64,000 nucleotides of DNA. Source: Helopsaltes ochotensis (Eukaryota; Chordata; Aves; Passeriformes; Locustellidae). Made by a program: the position numbers and the translations under genes. Positions 35,201 through 46,410 of this stretch are shown piece by piece. Where the stretch lies: NCBI GenBank assembly GCA_013400155.1, contig VXBM01000426.1, positions 186,001-250,000 of the forward strand, read 5' to 3'. Numbering within the stretch: position 1 is the first letter of the stretch; each line of letters starts with the position of its first letter. The notes under the pieces were generated by a model, which ran no database searches, was not told the DNA's origin, and was given only the letters and a program-made list of their open reading frames with translations.

Positions 35201-37389
35201 CCACATTGGCAGGAGACAGGATGTGGTCGTGTCCATTTCTGGAGTGGTGAGGCTGTGCGGGCCCTGCTGCCCACCATGAGACCTGCTGCTCTGCTGGCAA
35301 AGGAGACAAGAAAGAACACAGGAGAGGTGTGCTTGGATGAAGGCTTCTGAAACACAGCTGCCTCAGAGTTCAGAGGGCAGCAGGAGCTGCCCTTCTCCTG
35401 AGATAATGCCCCCACAGCACCAGGGTCTCCCAGCTCCCTCTGAGGACAGAGCTTAGCAGGCAATCCAGGAGCCTGAGCTCATCTTCAGGGGCCAACACCA
35501 TTGCTGAGAGACAGAAGCACCTAAATCCACTCCCTTTTTGAAAACAGTGGTATAACTCTGGCAACAGCAGGCTCAGAACTCAGGGAAACCATGTGCCATT
35601 CCAAACCTTCCCTCCATGTACACAACTCTCTGCTTCTCACAGCATGGCCACTATTTATGCTGTCAACTCTGTTCTCATTTACATCTGAGCTCCGTGGGAT
35701 GGCAGGGACACAAATGGATCTGAACCTTATTTCTGACAGTCTGAATTTCTGACAGATTGGCACCTTTCCTTTCCTAGCAGTTCACCAGACTTTGTTTAAA
35801 TCCCCTGATTTGTTGCTGCTATTAGACTCAAATTTTCAAGTCTGCTCTGAAGAACAAAGCCATGATCCCAAAGCCACAAGTGAGACGATGGGAAAAGTAA
35901 ACAGAACTCTGTGGGGAAGAGATTTTACCTGGGCTTGGAACGTAAAAACTTGACCCGACTTTGACTTTTCTGTGGGCCAGCTCAGATGGCAGAAAGTGAG
36001 GAAAGTGAGGTCAGGCAGAGCTGAGTGGGCAGAGGTGGGCACCACCCGCTGCGCTTGGGGCGCAGACAGGGAAATTGGCACATCGAGTTGTTTTCTTCCG
36101 TGGTGCCAGGCGACAGAAAGCGGGGAATAGATTGTTGCAAGGTAGGATAGCGGAAACAGATGTGCTCTGTGCCCTGCCATGGCCAGCAGGGCTGCAATCG
36201 GCCACGGCTCGGGAAGGGTGGGAGCTGGGAGATGCCGGAGCACCAGAGCAGGGCAGCTGAGGTCACCAGGGTGGATTTCAGGGCTGGCTTGTGTTGAAAT
36301 GCGATGTGGTATTGCTGTGAGAATATGAAATACAGACATATTTGGAGCATTTGTTGGGCTGTTGCTAGGCAAACGTTTCAAAAACAATCATATTTTGCAA
36401 AGTAATTCCTTCTTTTTCTCATTTTTCCTTTTTTTTTCCCTGAGGCCCTTAATATTTTTCTATATTAATATATATAATATATATATAAAACTAGACTAAA
36501 ATATATTGATATAAGGCCTTCCATGATTTTTATCATCATATCAATTCTTTACTGTTGCTGTGACTGAGCACTTATCAATTTCTCAGCTTCACAAATCATT
36601 CATGAGTTAATTCTCCAAACATTCATCCAGTTATTTGATGCACTACAATTCAATGCATGGCCACACTGGTTTCTGAGGCACAGGAATTGTTTTTTTCTGC
36701 ATGAAAACAGGCTCAAGGAAATCGCCTTTCACAGTTGTAATGCTGGTATGAATTTTGCTCCGTGTGGGGATTGGAAACCCTTATTTCTTAGACATTATTT
36801 TAAAAAGTGCAGTCTATTCTTTACAGTAAAAGAAAAAATAAAATGTAAGCGCTTTAAATTAAACCTATTGGATCAAAACTATTTACTTCATAAGATTACT
36901 CTAAGTGAATTTGAGCTCCTTGTCAAATATCAGGATTATGGCCCTGGAATGGTAGAAACAAAGCTGGATTCAGCCTTTCCCATGTGTCTTCCTTTGTCCT
37001 GTGACATGCCACTGCCCACACTGATTCTCTGTTTGCCAGTTGTGTTCTCGTGGATGATCTCCCTGGTGTCCTCCCAGGTTAGGCAGGAATGTGGGGTCAA
37101 GGCAGTGAGAGACGCTTCCATCTTAATTTTCGGCATCTACCTGGCACACTTCTCAGTTGCCCTGAATGACTTCTCCGGGATTACAGCCATGGAACAGTCC
37201 CTGGAGCTGTAAACCCTGCATGCTGACGCTCAGAAGGTGACGCACTCTGCTGCATCCAGAGGCCTCATGGCATGTCACCAGCTCTCCCTGTCCAGTGTGT
37301 CCGTCCCAGGAAAGATCAGAGGCACCTAAGCCTGGTTTCCCAAGAGCTAGAGGTGAGATCGCCCCTGGCACAAACACCAGAGCAGACAT
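32271..37389. other. Unannotated non-coding DNA
   Basis: Two longer open frames lie here. One is 183 codons (minus, 35836-36387), Pro/Ser/His-rich with no domain. The other is 154 codons (plus, 36748-37212), which includes a hydrophobic stretch encoded about 37015-37075 but has no recognisable family. Neither has convincing splice sites, and both are best read as chance. An imperfect TAA-rich run lies near 33828-33852, and an alternating A/T run (TATATAATATATATATA) near 36464-36488. Confidence 0.5.
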
Positions 37390-37960
37390 CACAAAATCAC
37401 GGAATAGTTTGGGTAGGAAGGGACCTTTAAAGGTCACTCAGTCCCACCCCTTGCAATAAGCAGGGACATTTTACACTGGATCAGGTTGCTGAGAGCTCTA
37501 TCCATCCTAACCTTTGGACACTTGCAGAGATCCGGCAGCCACAGCTTCTCTGGATAAACCTGTGCCAGGGCCTCAGCACCCTCATTGTTAAAATCTTCTT
37601 CCTTATATCTGATCTAAACCAACCCTCCTTCAGTTTAGAACCATCCCCCTTTGTCCTAGAGCAAGAGGACCTGCTAAAAAAAGTTTCTTCTACAGGCCCC
37701 CTTTAAGAGCTGAAAGGCCACAACAAGTTCTCCTTTTTCTTCTCCAGGCTGAATATTCCCAGTTGTCCCAGCCTTTCCTCCTAGCAGAGGTGCTCCATCC
37801 CTCTGATGATTTCTGTGACCTCTGGACTCTGCTGGGGACCCCAGAAGTGAATGCAGTGCCCCTGGTGGATCTCCTGCCTTTCTCAGACCAGGAGCAAGGA
37901 AAAGGATGCACGTCCCTTCCTGGGCTCCCCAATGTAACGCTGGTCCTCGTTGCTGGATGG
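37390..37960 (-). mobile_element. CR1 LINE, minus strand, long 3'-UTR copy
   Basis: The plus strand opens with 'acaaaatcacggaatagttt' and 'gggacctttaaaggtcactc', then passes through 'gccacagcttctctgg', 'tgccagggcctcagcaccct', 'ctttgtcctagagcaa', 'ctccaggctgaatattccca' and 'gctggggaccccagaagtg'. These are the CR1 tail and 3' UTR read in reverse. The copy is clearly older than that at 20937, with many substitutions. Its 5' limit near 37960 is uncertain because similarity fades. Confidence 0.88.
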
Positions 37961-40900
37961 TTAGCCACAAAAAGCAGCAGCCAGTTTCTTGGTATTGACT
38001 CCTGCTGTGGATTTGATTTGATCAGTATCAGCAGAGGATTTCAGCCCAGATTTGTATTGTCAATCAGCATTTTCTGTGTCTGGTTTTGTGTCTTGTCTCC
38101 CGCCTTCCAGAGATGACAATCAGCTCATCCCCAAAGAGTGCATGGGATACACTTGACACCACATGACTTTGCTCCACAAATTGCTTTCTCTGTCTTGCTC
38201 CCAGTCTTCCCAGAGCACTTAGGGTGCATTTCATCTCTTCAAGGGCCACAGAGAAATCCACGCTGTCACACACACAAACACACACACACACAATAAAAGG
38301 TGGTCTTGAATGAATTAGTCTTTGTATCTCAGCTGGAAAATTATAATTTGAACCATTCCACTGGAGCAGTGAAATAATATATGCAAAATGCCTGAGAGGA
38401 GCCCAGCTTGGAGGCTTCTAGTGGAAAAAGAAAGTTCAGATAGACAAAAAAAAAAAAAACCTGGCATGAAGGAGAGTGTCATGAGATCAGCCCATAGAAT
38501 ATGCTGAGGAAGACAAAAAATGACTGAACAAATCTAAGTAATTTGGGTAGCAGTTTGCATTTATTAAGTTCTGGCTCATCAGATGTACCAAATTAGGCAA
38601 GTGCACAAGTGCTGTGTTTATCATACCCGGCTCCTAACGAGCATCCTCCGACTTAAGGAGCTCCATTTAAACCACCAGAGGCAGCCGGGGCTGGCGGGGC
38701 GGTAATGAGGTGTGAGAGGAATGCGTGCTCAATTCAGCCCCTCTCTGGCTGGCGACCGAGCCATCAGTCCCACAAGAAGTTCCCTAACATCGTGCAGGAA
38801 AGAGAGGACACACCGTGGTGTCCAAGCAGCCTCAACCACGTGCTGCCTGCAGAAAACCCAGACCTAAGGCCGGCTCCCACTTCCATGGAGAAATCCGGGA
38901 TTCCTGGGGGTGCAGCATTTGCCAGTGATGTGAACCAGGCCTGGCTTTGCCTCCTTCCACACAGACTTGTTTCCTGCATTAGGCTTCTGTTCTTCAAGTG
39001 CTTTGTCTGGTCTGATCGGGCTGCTTGACACCAGGGGAGTGCTCTGAGATTTAGCTTGGAAATCCCAAGTGGCGTTTTTATCAATTCCTTCTCACCGCAC
39101 GCCCCGACTGCAGCCGACAGCCATGAGCAGCAAACTCATTTGAAATCATCCCAGGAAAGGCAAATATAAACAAGCCAGGAGTAACTCTCATATGAAGAGA
39201 GAGGCCATTTCTCCTTAAACTCAGCCTTTCCCCACATCACCCAAACAGTTAGTTCACATGTTCCCTCTTAAAACCCAGGGACAGGAAAGCAGGCATTTAT
39301 CCTGGCTAGGGACTCGTTTTGGATACCAGTATTTGACACATGCCTTCAGTATCTCGGTGTGTCTCTGCACTGGGGTTGTTGCCATTTCACAGAAAGATTA
39401 GTTGACCTCTCCCACGTCTGTATCTTGTACGAGGTTTATGAAATCCTGAGCTTTTGAACACATTTTTCTGAACAAATACTTAGTTTCTAGTGAGGGCTTA
39501 TCGATGTTTTTAAAGTAAAAGGTAATTTTGTCTTCTCTTAAGAGTTTTCTAAATTTATTTCAATGTGCCTTAAAGTTATATGCATGCACACATCCCATAA
39601 TCATTCCTATTATTCTTGTCTGACTTTTTTTCTTCTTTTCCATTTAAGTTTGGATTCATCAGTAATATCCCTGTAATCTCACTAGTGATCCCTTTGCCAG
39701 AGATGCTCCTTCTCCGATCCACACAGCAACTACGTCCAATTTATTATAGCTGTCTTGCCTTACTGTTTTATAAATCCATGTCTCAGAGGATAACCTTCAC
39801 CCCAATCCCTGCTCTCAAATTGTATTTCTTCCACTGAATATCTGCAGTTTGGATCACTCTCCCTCCCTGGCATTCCCTATCCTGAGCTGAATCTTGTTTC
39901 ACCGTTTCCTTCTCATATTTCTGAGCGCTCAGTGCAATACGGATGTTGGCTGTGTGTCTCAAAGTCATTTCAAGATGTGAATGTGCTCACTCCTTCTGAT
40001 TCTCAAGGAATTAATGTTGTTGTTAAATAAAACCAGACACCGACTTTAATCTTTTTACTGCTCCCCTCAGTATCTCTGCTTTTTAATATGGAGCAACTAC
40101 TATTTCTTCTTGTCCCATGGATCTTCCATCAGTGTGCTCTCTGGATGAAGGGTTTCCCATCTCCTGCACTCTAAATGTCTCTTGAGACATCGTGCTTAAA
40201 TTTTGATTCCTTTCATGGCAACATCACCCTCCAGTCGTCCAGAACTATTTGTCCATGTCCAAGCCAGGGTTGTGGTTTATTTGGTGCGATGATTTCTCTT
40301 CCTGTGTACGTGTGAATATGCAAAGGAGGCTAAAAATGACCATCCAGGCTTAGCACTCCTGCTGTTTCTCGCTCCTAGGGCTGTTTGTCTCCTGAGCTAT
40401 AATCTGCCCTCAAGGATACAGCTAATGCGGGTTCCTCCTTCCCACATAACCTCCTCTCTGTTTATAGAGACAGCAAGAGACATGGGCTGCCCCGTTGGGT
40501 TGTGCCTCTCGTCCACAGAGAACAGGGCAGGTTGATCTTGGCAATGTTTTCCAGGGCTTTGCTCAGACCACCTTGCAATGACTCAGGCTCTGGCCGTTCC
40601 CTCAGAGAGCTGATGTCCCATCTAGCAGATTGCACAGCCAGGACTCATTTCTGGCCCCTGGCTCCTTCTCCGTTCATTCCATCCCTTTCATCCAGGTGCC
40701 ACATCCCATTTTCCTAACTTTCGACTTGACTGATGCCTCCAACACCTCTGGGACGAGCTGTCTGCAGTTACAGGCTTCACAACTCCTCAGAAAATACTTG
40801 TATTTAAAAAGTGCTGTGTACCCGTCATCTTCCCTCTGGATGAATGAAAGCTGCTGAGTGCCTGGCACATGGGGATCATGGTCCAGTCTAGGCACTTAAA

Positions 40901-40995
40901 TATGGACTTCGAGCTCTGACCTGTAGTTCTGAAAGTTTAGGCTGGGATGTAGGACTGCAAAAGGATTCACTAAAGGAGTTGTCAGTATGCAAATA
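37961..40995. other. Unannotated non-coding DNA, pyrimidine-biased in its second half
   Basis: No gene was identified. The longest open frames are 107 codons (plus, 38705-39028) and 106 codons (minus, 38764-39084), overlapping on opposite strands. Several sampled lines between about 39.6 and 40.3 kb are 57-70% pyrimidine on the plus strand. No transposon was recognised in the biased part. Confidence 0.5.
38265..38293. repeat. (CA)n microsatellite
   Basis: A CACACA... run interrupted by one AAA. It is a short dinucleotide microsatellite. A minus frame over it reads as an alternating Cys-Val run and is not a gene. Confidence 0.9.
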
Positions 40996-41243
40996 TAGAA
41001 TCACAGACTCCCAGAATGATTTGGGTTGGAAAAGACCTTAAAGCTTATCCAGTCTCACCCCTGCCGTGGGCAGGGACACTTGCTACTGCCCCAGGCTGCT
41101 CCAAGCCCCATCCAACCTGGCCTTGGACACTTCCAGGGACCCAGAGGCAGCCACAGCTTCTCAGTGCCAGGGCCTCCCCACCCTCCCAGGGAACAATTTC
41201 TTTCTAATCTCTCATCTGAACCTCCTCTCTGTCAGTTTGATCA
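40996..41243 (-). mobile_element. CR1 LINE 3' end, minus strand
   Basis: The plus strand starts near 40996 with 'tagaatcacagactcccag', then 'gatttgggttggaaaagacc', 'ccgtgggcagggacactt', 'ccaagccccatccaacctgg' and 'ccttggacacttccaggg', the reverse complement of the CR1 tail. Similarity ends near 41243 in the segment equivalent to 'ttctttctaatctctcatct'. It is 5'-truncated with an intact 3' end. Confidence 0.92.
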
Positions 41244-44200
41244 TCTGTTTGTCATTTATATCTTGTACCAAGCTCAACCCAAAGGAGCATGTTTCTTTAT
41301 CTCCCCTTCTTCTGGCAGGTTAGAACCCACAGCTATTGCCACTGTACATTCATTTCTCCCACAGGCAGCAAAGCGGGAACAACTTTGGAGCAGACGTTTA
41401 TTCTGCAGTTGATAGAGCCCAGGCACTTTGATATGTGGAGCAATATTGGAGCAGCCGTTTGGAGGTGGCACCTCTGCCCTTGGCTCAGTAACTGAAGCAG
41501 TGATGACACCACCTGGGTTGGTTTCCTGCCCCAATTCATGTTTCTATAAGAAGGGCTGTGGTAGCAGTGGGCTGTGGCCATGCAAATATATTCTACCATA
41601 CAGAGATTTCTTTTTAATGCAAATGGATATCACCTAATTCTCACAAGATTTCAAGATGCATCGTAATTCTGTTTGAATGGAAGACCTTCGGGGTCAAAAT
41701 CCTATTCCCATGAAAGCGAATGGGAATTTTTCTCTTGGCTTTCATGGAATCCAGATCTGGCAAGCCATGAATGCAGATCTGTCATGTTTCTTTCTCTTTC
41801 TTCATTAAGTTGCAGTGATTTTTAATTTTTTTTTTTTCCCTGGGAATCAGATTAGTGAATTCTCATTTGACTGAATACCTCTCCGAGGCACCTCAGCGAG
41901 ACTGGAACATTTCCTGTGGCTGTCGTATCCGCTTCAAAATCCTTCAAAGTGAATGTCACAGCCCTGAACCATTGAAACAGGCTTTCCTTTCACAGCAGCA
42001 GAGCAGCAAAGCAGCCTGGATAAGATGAGAGGGACACCATAAATATTACATCGGGTCTGAGGCATTTGCTGTAAATTCTGCAGGAACTATTCCAGCTTCC
42101 CACTGGGAGAGATTTCTTGGGAATAGAAAACTCTCTGGAGTTTGTAAAACTTCTGAAGAGATATTGAGATTTTTAACATTCCATATTACACAACAGGAAG
42201 CAGAATCTTAATGGAAACACTACACACACGTTGCCTTTAATAGGAAACAGAGTCTATGCAGTGGTGGAGGAATATGTAAAATAATATTCCCCTTTCTTTT
42301 AATTCTTTTTTTTTAATTACCAGTGATTTTAGCTATTTTTTGATTTACTGAACCCTTTATACTGCTGGATTCAAGAAAATGCTGTGCAAGGTGAGGCGTG
42401 GCAGTCACAGGGACAACCTGTACTCTGCAGGCTGACTGGATCCTCACTCCAGTTCTCTGAGCTCAGGAGGACAGGCTGTGACACGTGTGCCATCAGGATT
42501 CATCTTTGGGTTTGCAGGGGTTGTTTATAGACAGGGCTTTGAGCTGAGTCTGGATCCAGGTGTTTCCCAAAGCCAGCAGGACCTGCTAACCCTCAGGCTG
42601 CAGCAAGCTGAGTTTTCTCTTGATCCCCTCGTGAAATGGGGGGGGGTTTGAAGCTTCAGACTTCAAGTTGGCATCTTCTCTTCACTTTTGTGAGTGTGGG
42701 ATGCAACAGCCTGACTGGGAATTGCAAGCACACACATAAAAGGAATGGGATGTAGGGTCTTAGTTCCGTGAGGCCTGGCTCAGCCTTGTGCTGCTGCAGA
42801 GGGGCTGTGTGGCATAAATGTTATTCCTGACTTTCAGCTGAGAGAAATTCCTTCCAACTGATGTTGCTTTTTCGTGCAAACCACAGGGTACATGAGCTGG
42901 AGTCGAACCCAACCCTTTCTCTTTAAGGTGATTTGTGGCTGTTTCTTGGGTCGGAGCAAAGAATAGGGCTCGAACTTCTCCTTGCCCGCAAGCAAGCGGC
43001 CGGTGAGTAACACTTGTGAGTAAGCCTCATCAGATGTCTGTGCAAAGGAACCTTTCCCCCACCCAGTCTGAAGCATGTACAAAGTGATCCAAAGATGCTG
43101 TGAAAGCAGGCAGGCAGGAGGGCTCGAGCGAGCCTTGGCACCAGAACTCACCTCTGACTGCAGGGAGGCTCTGACCGGAATCCGGGCTCCTTGCCTCACC
43201 CTTGTTTCATTTCCAAATTTAAATGTGGGATAATGTTTATAGTAAACAGAGGTCACCTCCACGTCTGGGAAGGAATTTCATCTCCGTGCGCTTCTGTGCT
43301 TTCAAGAGAGCTGAATTTAATAGCAAGTCTTTTATTTACGAGCGGTTGGGAAGGGGGGGTGTATGTTTTAATAAATGAGTAATCAATGGGTAGCACCCAG
43401 CAGCTTGCTGTCGGTGGTGTATAATTTTCCTGTCTGTAACGTGCTCAAGGAGCTCTATTGAGCATTTATGAACTCTGTGCATCACTCAGGAATCAGGCTG
43501 TGCTGTGAAGTGCACTCAACTGCTGCAAATGCTGCCGAGAGGGCAAAGACAAGAGCCTGTGAACTAAAGGAAATCTCAGTGCTGGGAATTGTACCAGGTC
43601 CTGGCTGGTTTAGGATCACATTGTTGGACCACAGTGGGAAAAGAGGTCCTGGGGTGGTTCAGCCTCTCCCAGAAAGGGCAGGACAGACAGAAACTTCATC
43701 CTGGAAGTTTGCATGGTCATTCCCACAGTCTGGCACTTTTTGCCTGTCTTTGAAGGAAGTTCCAGGCAGAGCTGTTGTGAATAATAACTAAGCTGACACT
43801 GAAATCTGGTTGTGAGCTACTGAAGAAAGCTTTTTCCCTCTGTGCCAGAGGGTTGTGTGTTTAGTTCAGATACAGACAAATCCATACCAGATCCCTCTGG
43901 AACGAGCTTGGAGGGGCAGAACTGCAGCAGAGGGAAGGCTGTTTCCAGCTAAAAAACTGGTTATAAAAACGATGGTACAATGGGAAGCAGCTCTGTTGCT
44001 GGGGATGGGACCACGCAGCTCCCTCCGTGCAGTTTTCCCTTCAAAGTGGAGCTGCTCCCTTGCCCAGGGTTGCAGGAATCCTGCATTCACCTGCTCCCCC
44101 TGCACCTGAGCTTTGGAGCAGTGGCCAGCACAGCTGGGCCAAGGGTTCCTGAGCTGAGAGGGGACACAGCCCCAGCCAGGGCCGGCAGGGATGGGGAGGG

Positions 44201-45912
44201 CTGGAAGCTCTCCTGTTGTGCTGCTCTGCCGTGTCAGCTCCGGCCTTTCACCTGGCTCCTGCTCACGTTCCCTCCTGCAGGCCATGTGGAGCCTCAGCTC
44301 CTGCCTTTTGTGCCCTTGGGAGAGGCAGATTTCCTTTGCAGACCTCTGCTGGCCCTCAGCACGTCAGTAAGTCTTTCCACAGCTGCCTGCCTCCGTTCCC
44401 CCACGCAGGGAACTCTGCAGGATCACTCAGCTCGCGCCTATCTCTCACCCCTCCCGAAGGGATGCTGAGCCTGAGGTCTCTCAAAGGATCAAAGAAAGGT
44501 CCTGGTTACAAAATCAGATTCCTGGTTAGAGGCTTCTGGCCTTCCCCATTTCTGGGACTGCTGTTCATTTCTATTTGTTCATTCTATTTGAGCAAGCCTG
44601 GACAATTTTGGCAGGTTTGGTGTCAGGAGTTTCTAATCTGGAGTTGTCCACAAAAAAAAAAAGGAGGAACTGGATGTATTTTTGCCTTTTCATGACTGAA
44701 AGCTTCTATAAGTTCCAGCAAGGCTTTTCCAATGTTAAATAACATTTTGTGGCTTCTGTCCTGAGGCATATTTAAAAGGCTTGGTTTTCCTAAGGTGGAT
44801 AATGAGGTGAAAATTGTCTCTTATTATAATTTCTCAAGTCTAGCTCTCCTCCCATTTAGCACCAGAATGATCCCCTCTGCTCCTTAGCATTAAATTCAAC
44901 TGCTTGGGCTTGTTAAAACACCAGGTTTAGCTTCCTGCTTAAACTGTAATTTTAGGTCCTCAGTGGGTGTAAACAGACACAAATACACAAGGCAGCTCTG
45001 CTGAGTGACATTCCCTGGGAATAAGGCTCAAACATTTAATTCCTTCTCTTCACCTCTGGTGCTTGTCTCGAGTGCACGCTCAGCCCGGGACACTGGGAAG
45101 GATTTTGGAACTTAACCTCCTGCCAAAACCAATAGGTTTTTTTCTACTGTGGAAGCTGATCTGTAGGTTTATTGGTTGAATCTAGATATGAAATAAAATG
45201 GTCCTACTGGGAACTTCGTGCAGACCTTCCATGTCATTTTACATGACAATCTGCAAGGCTACAAAAGTCTACAAATTAATGTGGTGACCCACCAGAAATA
45301 CTGGGAGTTTGTCATTCCTTCTCCATGAACTTATATATCTATACATACAGTGCTTGGAGGAGGAGGCTTTTCCTCAGTGAGTTGGAGTTTTTCCTGGGGT
45401 TTTTGTTTGGTTTTGGTTTTGGGTTTTTTTTTAAGAGAAGAATAATTATAACCAGCAAATGCTTTTGGAGTTAAAGGGGAAATCATTTTTGATAAGCCTG
45501 TCTGGAATGACTCAGCTCAGTGTTGGGGATATGTAGTGCAAAGCCGTGGATATAGATGGGGATTTCAGCCATTTCCCAAGGGATAACTGCTTCCCACATG
45601 GCCCTGGGGGTCCTTACTCACAGCTGGCATCCCTCACCCTGGACAAGGGCCATGCTCAGCCCCTGGGGACGAGTGGGAGACACTGGAGTCTGTTAATCCA
45701 TGCACACACTCCTGTGTCAGTGCACATGGACGTTCCCACTTCAGCACGGCAGATCTGTTTTTCTCACAGAGCAAGGGAAAGGTGCGGGATGTGGGATCAG
45801 CCATCACGGGATCAGCAGGGCATGTTGGCTCCATGTTCTTGGGGCACCATCCCAAGAGATGATTCCCCTGCTCGGCTCCTGCAGAAGGGTGGGGCTTTGC
45901 TCAGCTAACATT
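41244..45912. other. Unannotated non-coding DNA
   Basis: The longest open frames are 162 codons (plus, 43980-44468), overlapped by 159 codons in another plus frame (44216-44695) and 139 codons on the minus strand (43866-44285). Several frames open at once mark GC-rich non-coding DNA rather than a gene. A G8 run lies near 42639. Within 43980-44468, a TGCAG acceptor-like site ends at 44280 and a GTAAGT donor-like site starts at 44367. A G/T-rich patch occupies about 45397-45434. Confidence 0.5.
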
Positions 45913-46410
45913 CTCATTGAATCCCAGAGTGGACTGGGTTGGGAGGGGCATTAAAGCTCATCGCTGCCATGGGCACCTTCCACTATCCCAGGTTGCTCCA
46001 AGCCCTGTCCAGCCTGGCCTTGGACACTGCCAGGGATCCAGGGGAAGCCACAGATTCTCTGGGCACCCTGTGCCCTGTGCCAGGGCATCACTGCCCTGAA
46101 AGGGAGGGATTTCTTCCCACTATCTTATCTAACTCTGCCCCCTGTCAGTGGGAAGGCATCCCCCCTTGGGCTGTCACTCCAGGCCCTTTTAAATTGTCTC
46201 TCTTCATGTTTCTTGTCAGCTCCTTCAGGCACTGGAAGGCCACAATGAGGTCACCCCAAATCCTTCTCATCTCCAGGCTGAGCAATCCCAATTCTCCCAG
46301 CTTTTCCTCAGAGCAGAGCTGCTCCATCCCTCTGATGGAGCATGGCCCTTCTCTGGACTCAGTCCAACGTGTCCATGTCTTTCCTATGCTGGGGACCCCA
46401 GCCCTTTGCC
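45913..46410 (-). mobile_element. CR1 LINE, minus strand, long 3'-UTR copy
   Basis: The plus strand reads 'cattgaatcccagagtgg', then 'actgggttgggaggggcatt', 'tgccatgggcaccttccac', 'ccagcctggccttggacac', 'aggccacaatgaggtcaccc', 'ctccaggctgagcaatccca' and 'tccatccctctgatggagc', in the order of a reversed CR1 3' end. Sequence to about 46410 is convincing. The plus frame of 239 codons at 45939-46658, the longest in the window, is antisense CR1 plus flank and not a gene. Confidence 0.93.

Noticed and set aside
35836..36387. 183-codon minus frame as a gene
   Set aside because: It is outside any repeat but is low in distinctive residues and rich in Pro, Ser and His. Other frames on the same strand are also open, and no domain or splice context is seen.
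36748..37212. 154-codon plus frame with a hydrophobic stretch
   Set aside because: The frame passes through A/T-rich DNA with no family resemblance. The single hydrophobic patch is not enough to call a membrane protein.
41260..41640. Fourth LTR next to the CR1 at 40996-41243
   Set aside because: A minus-strand AATAAA occurs near 41399-41404, but no matching TG...CA ends or promoter motifs could be fixed.
43980..44468. 162-codon plus frame as a gene
   Set aside because: Three frames on two strands are open over the same GC-rich bases, so length alone is not evidence.
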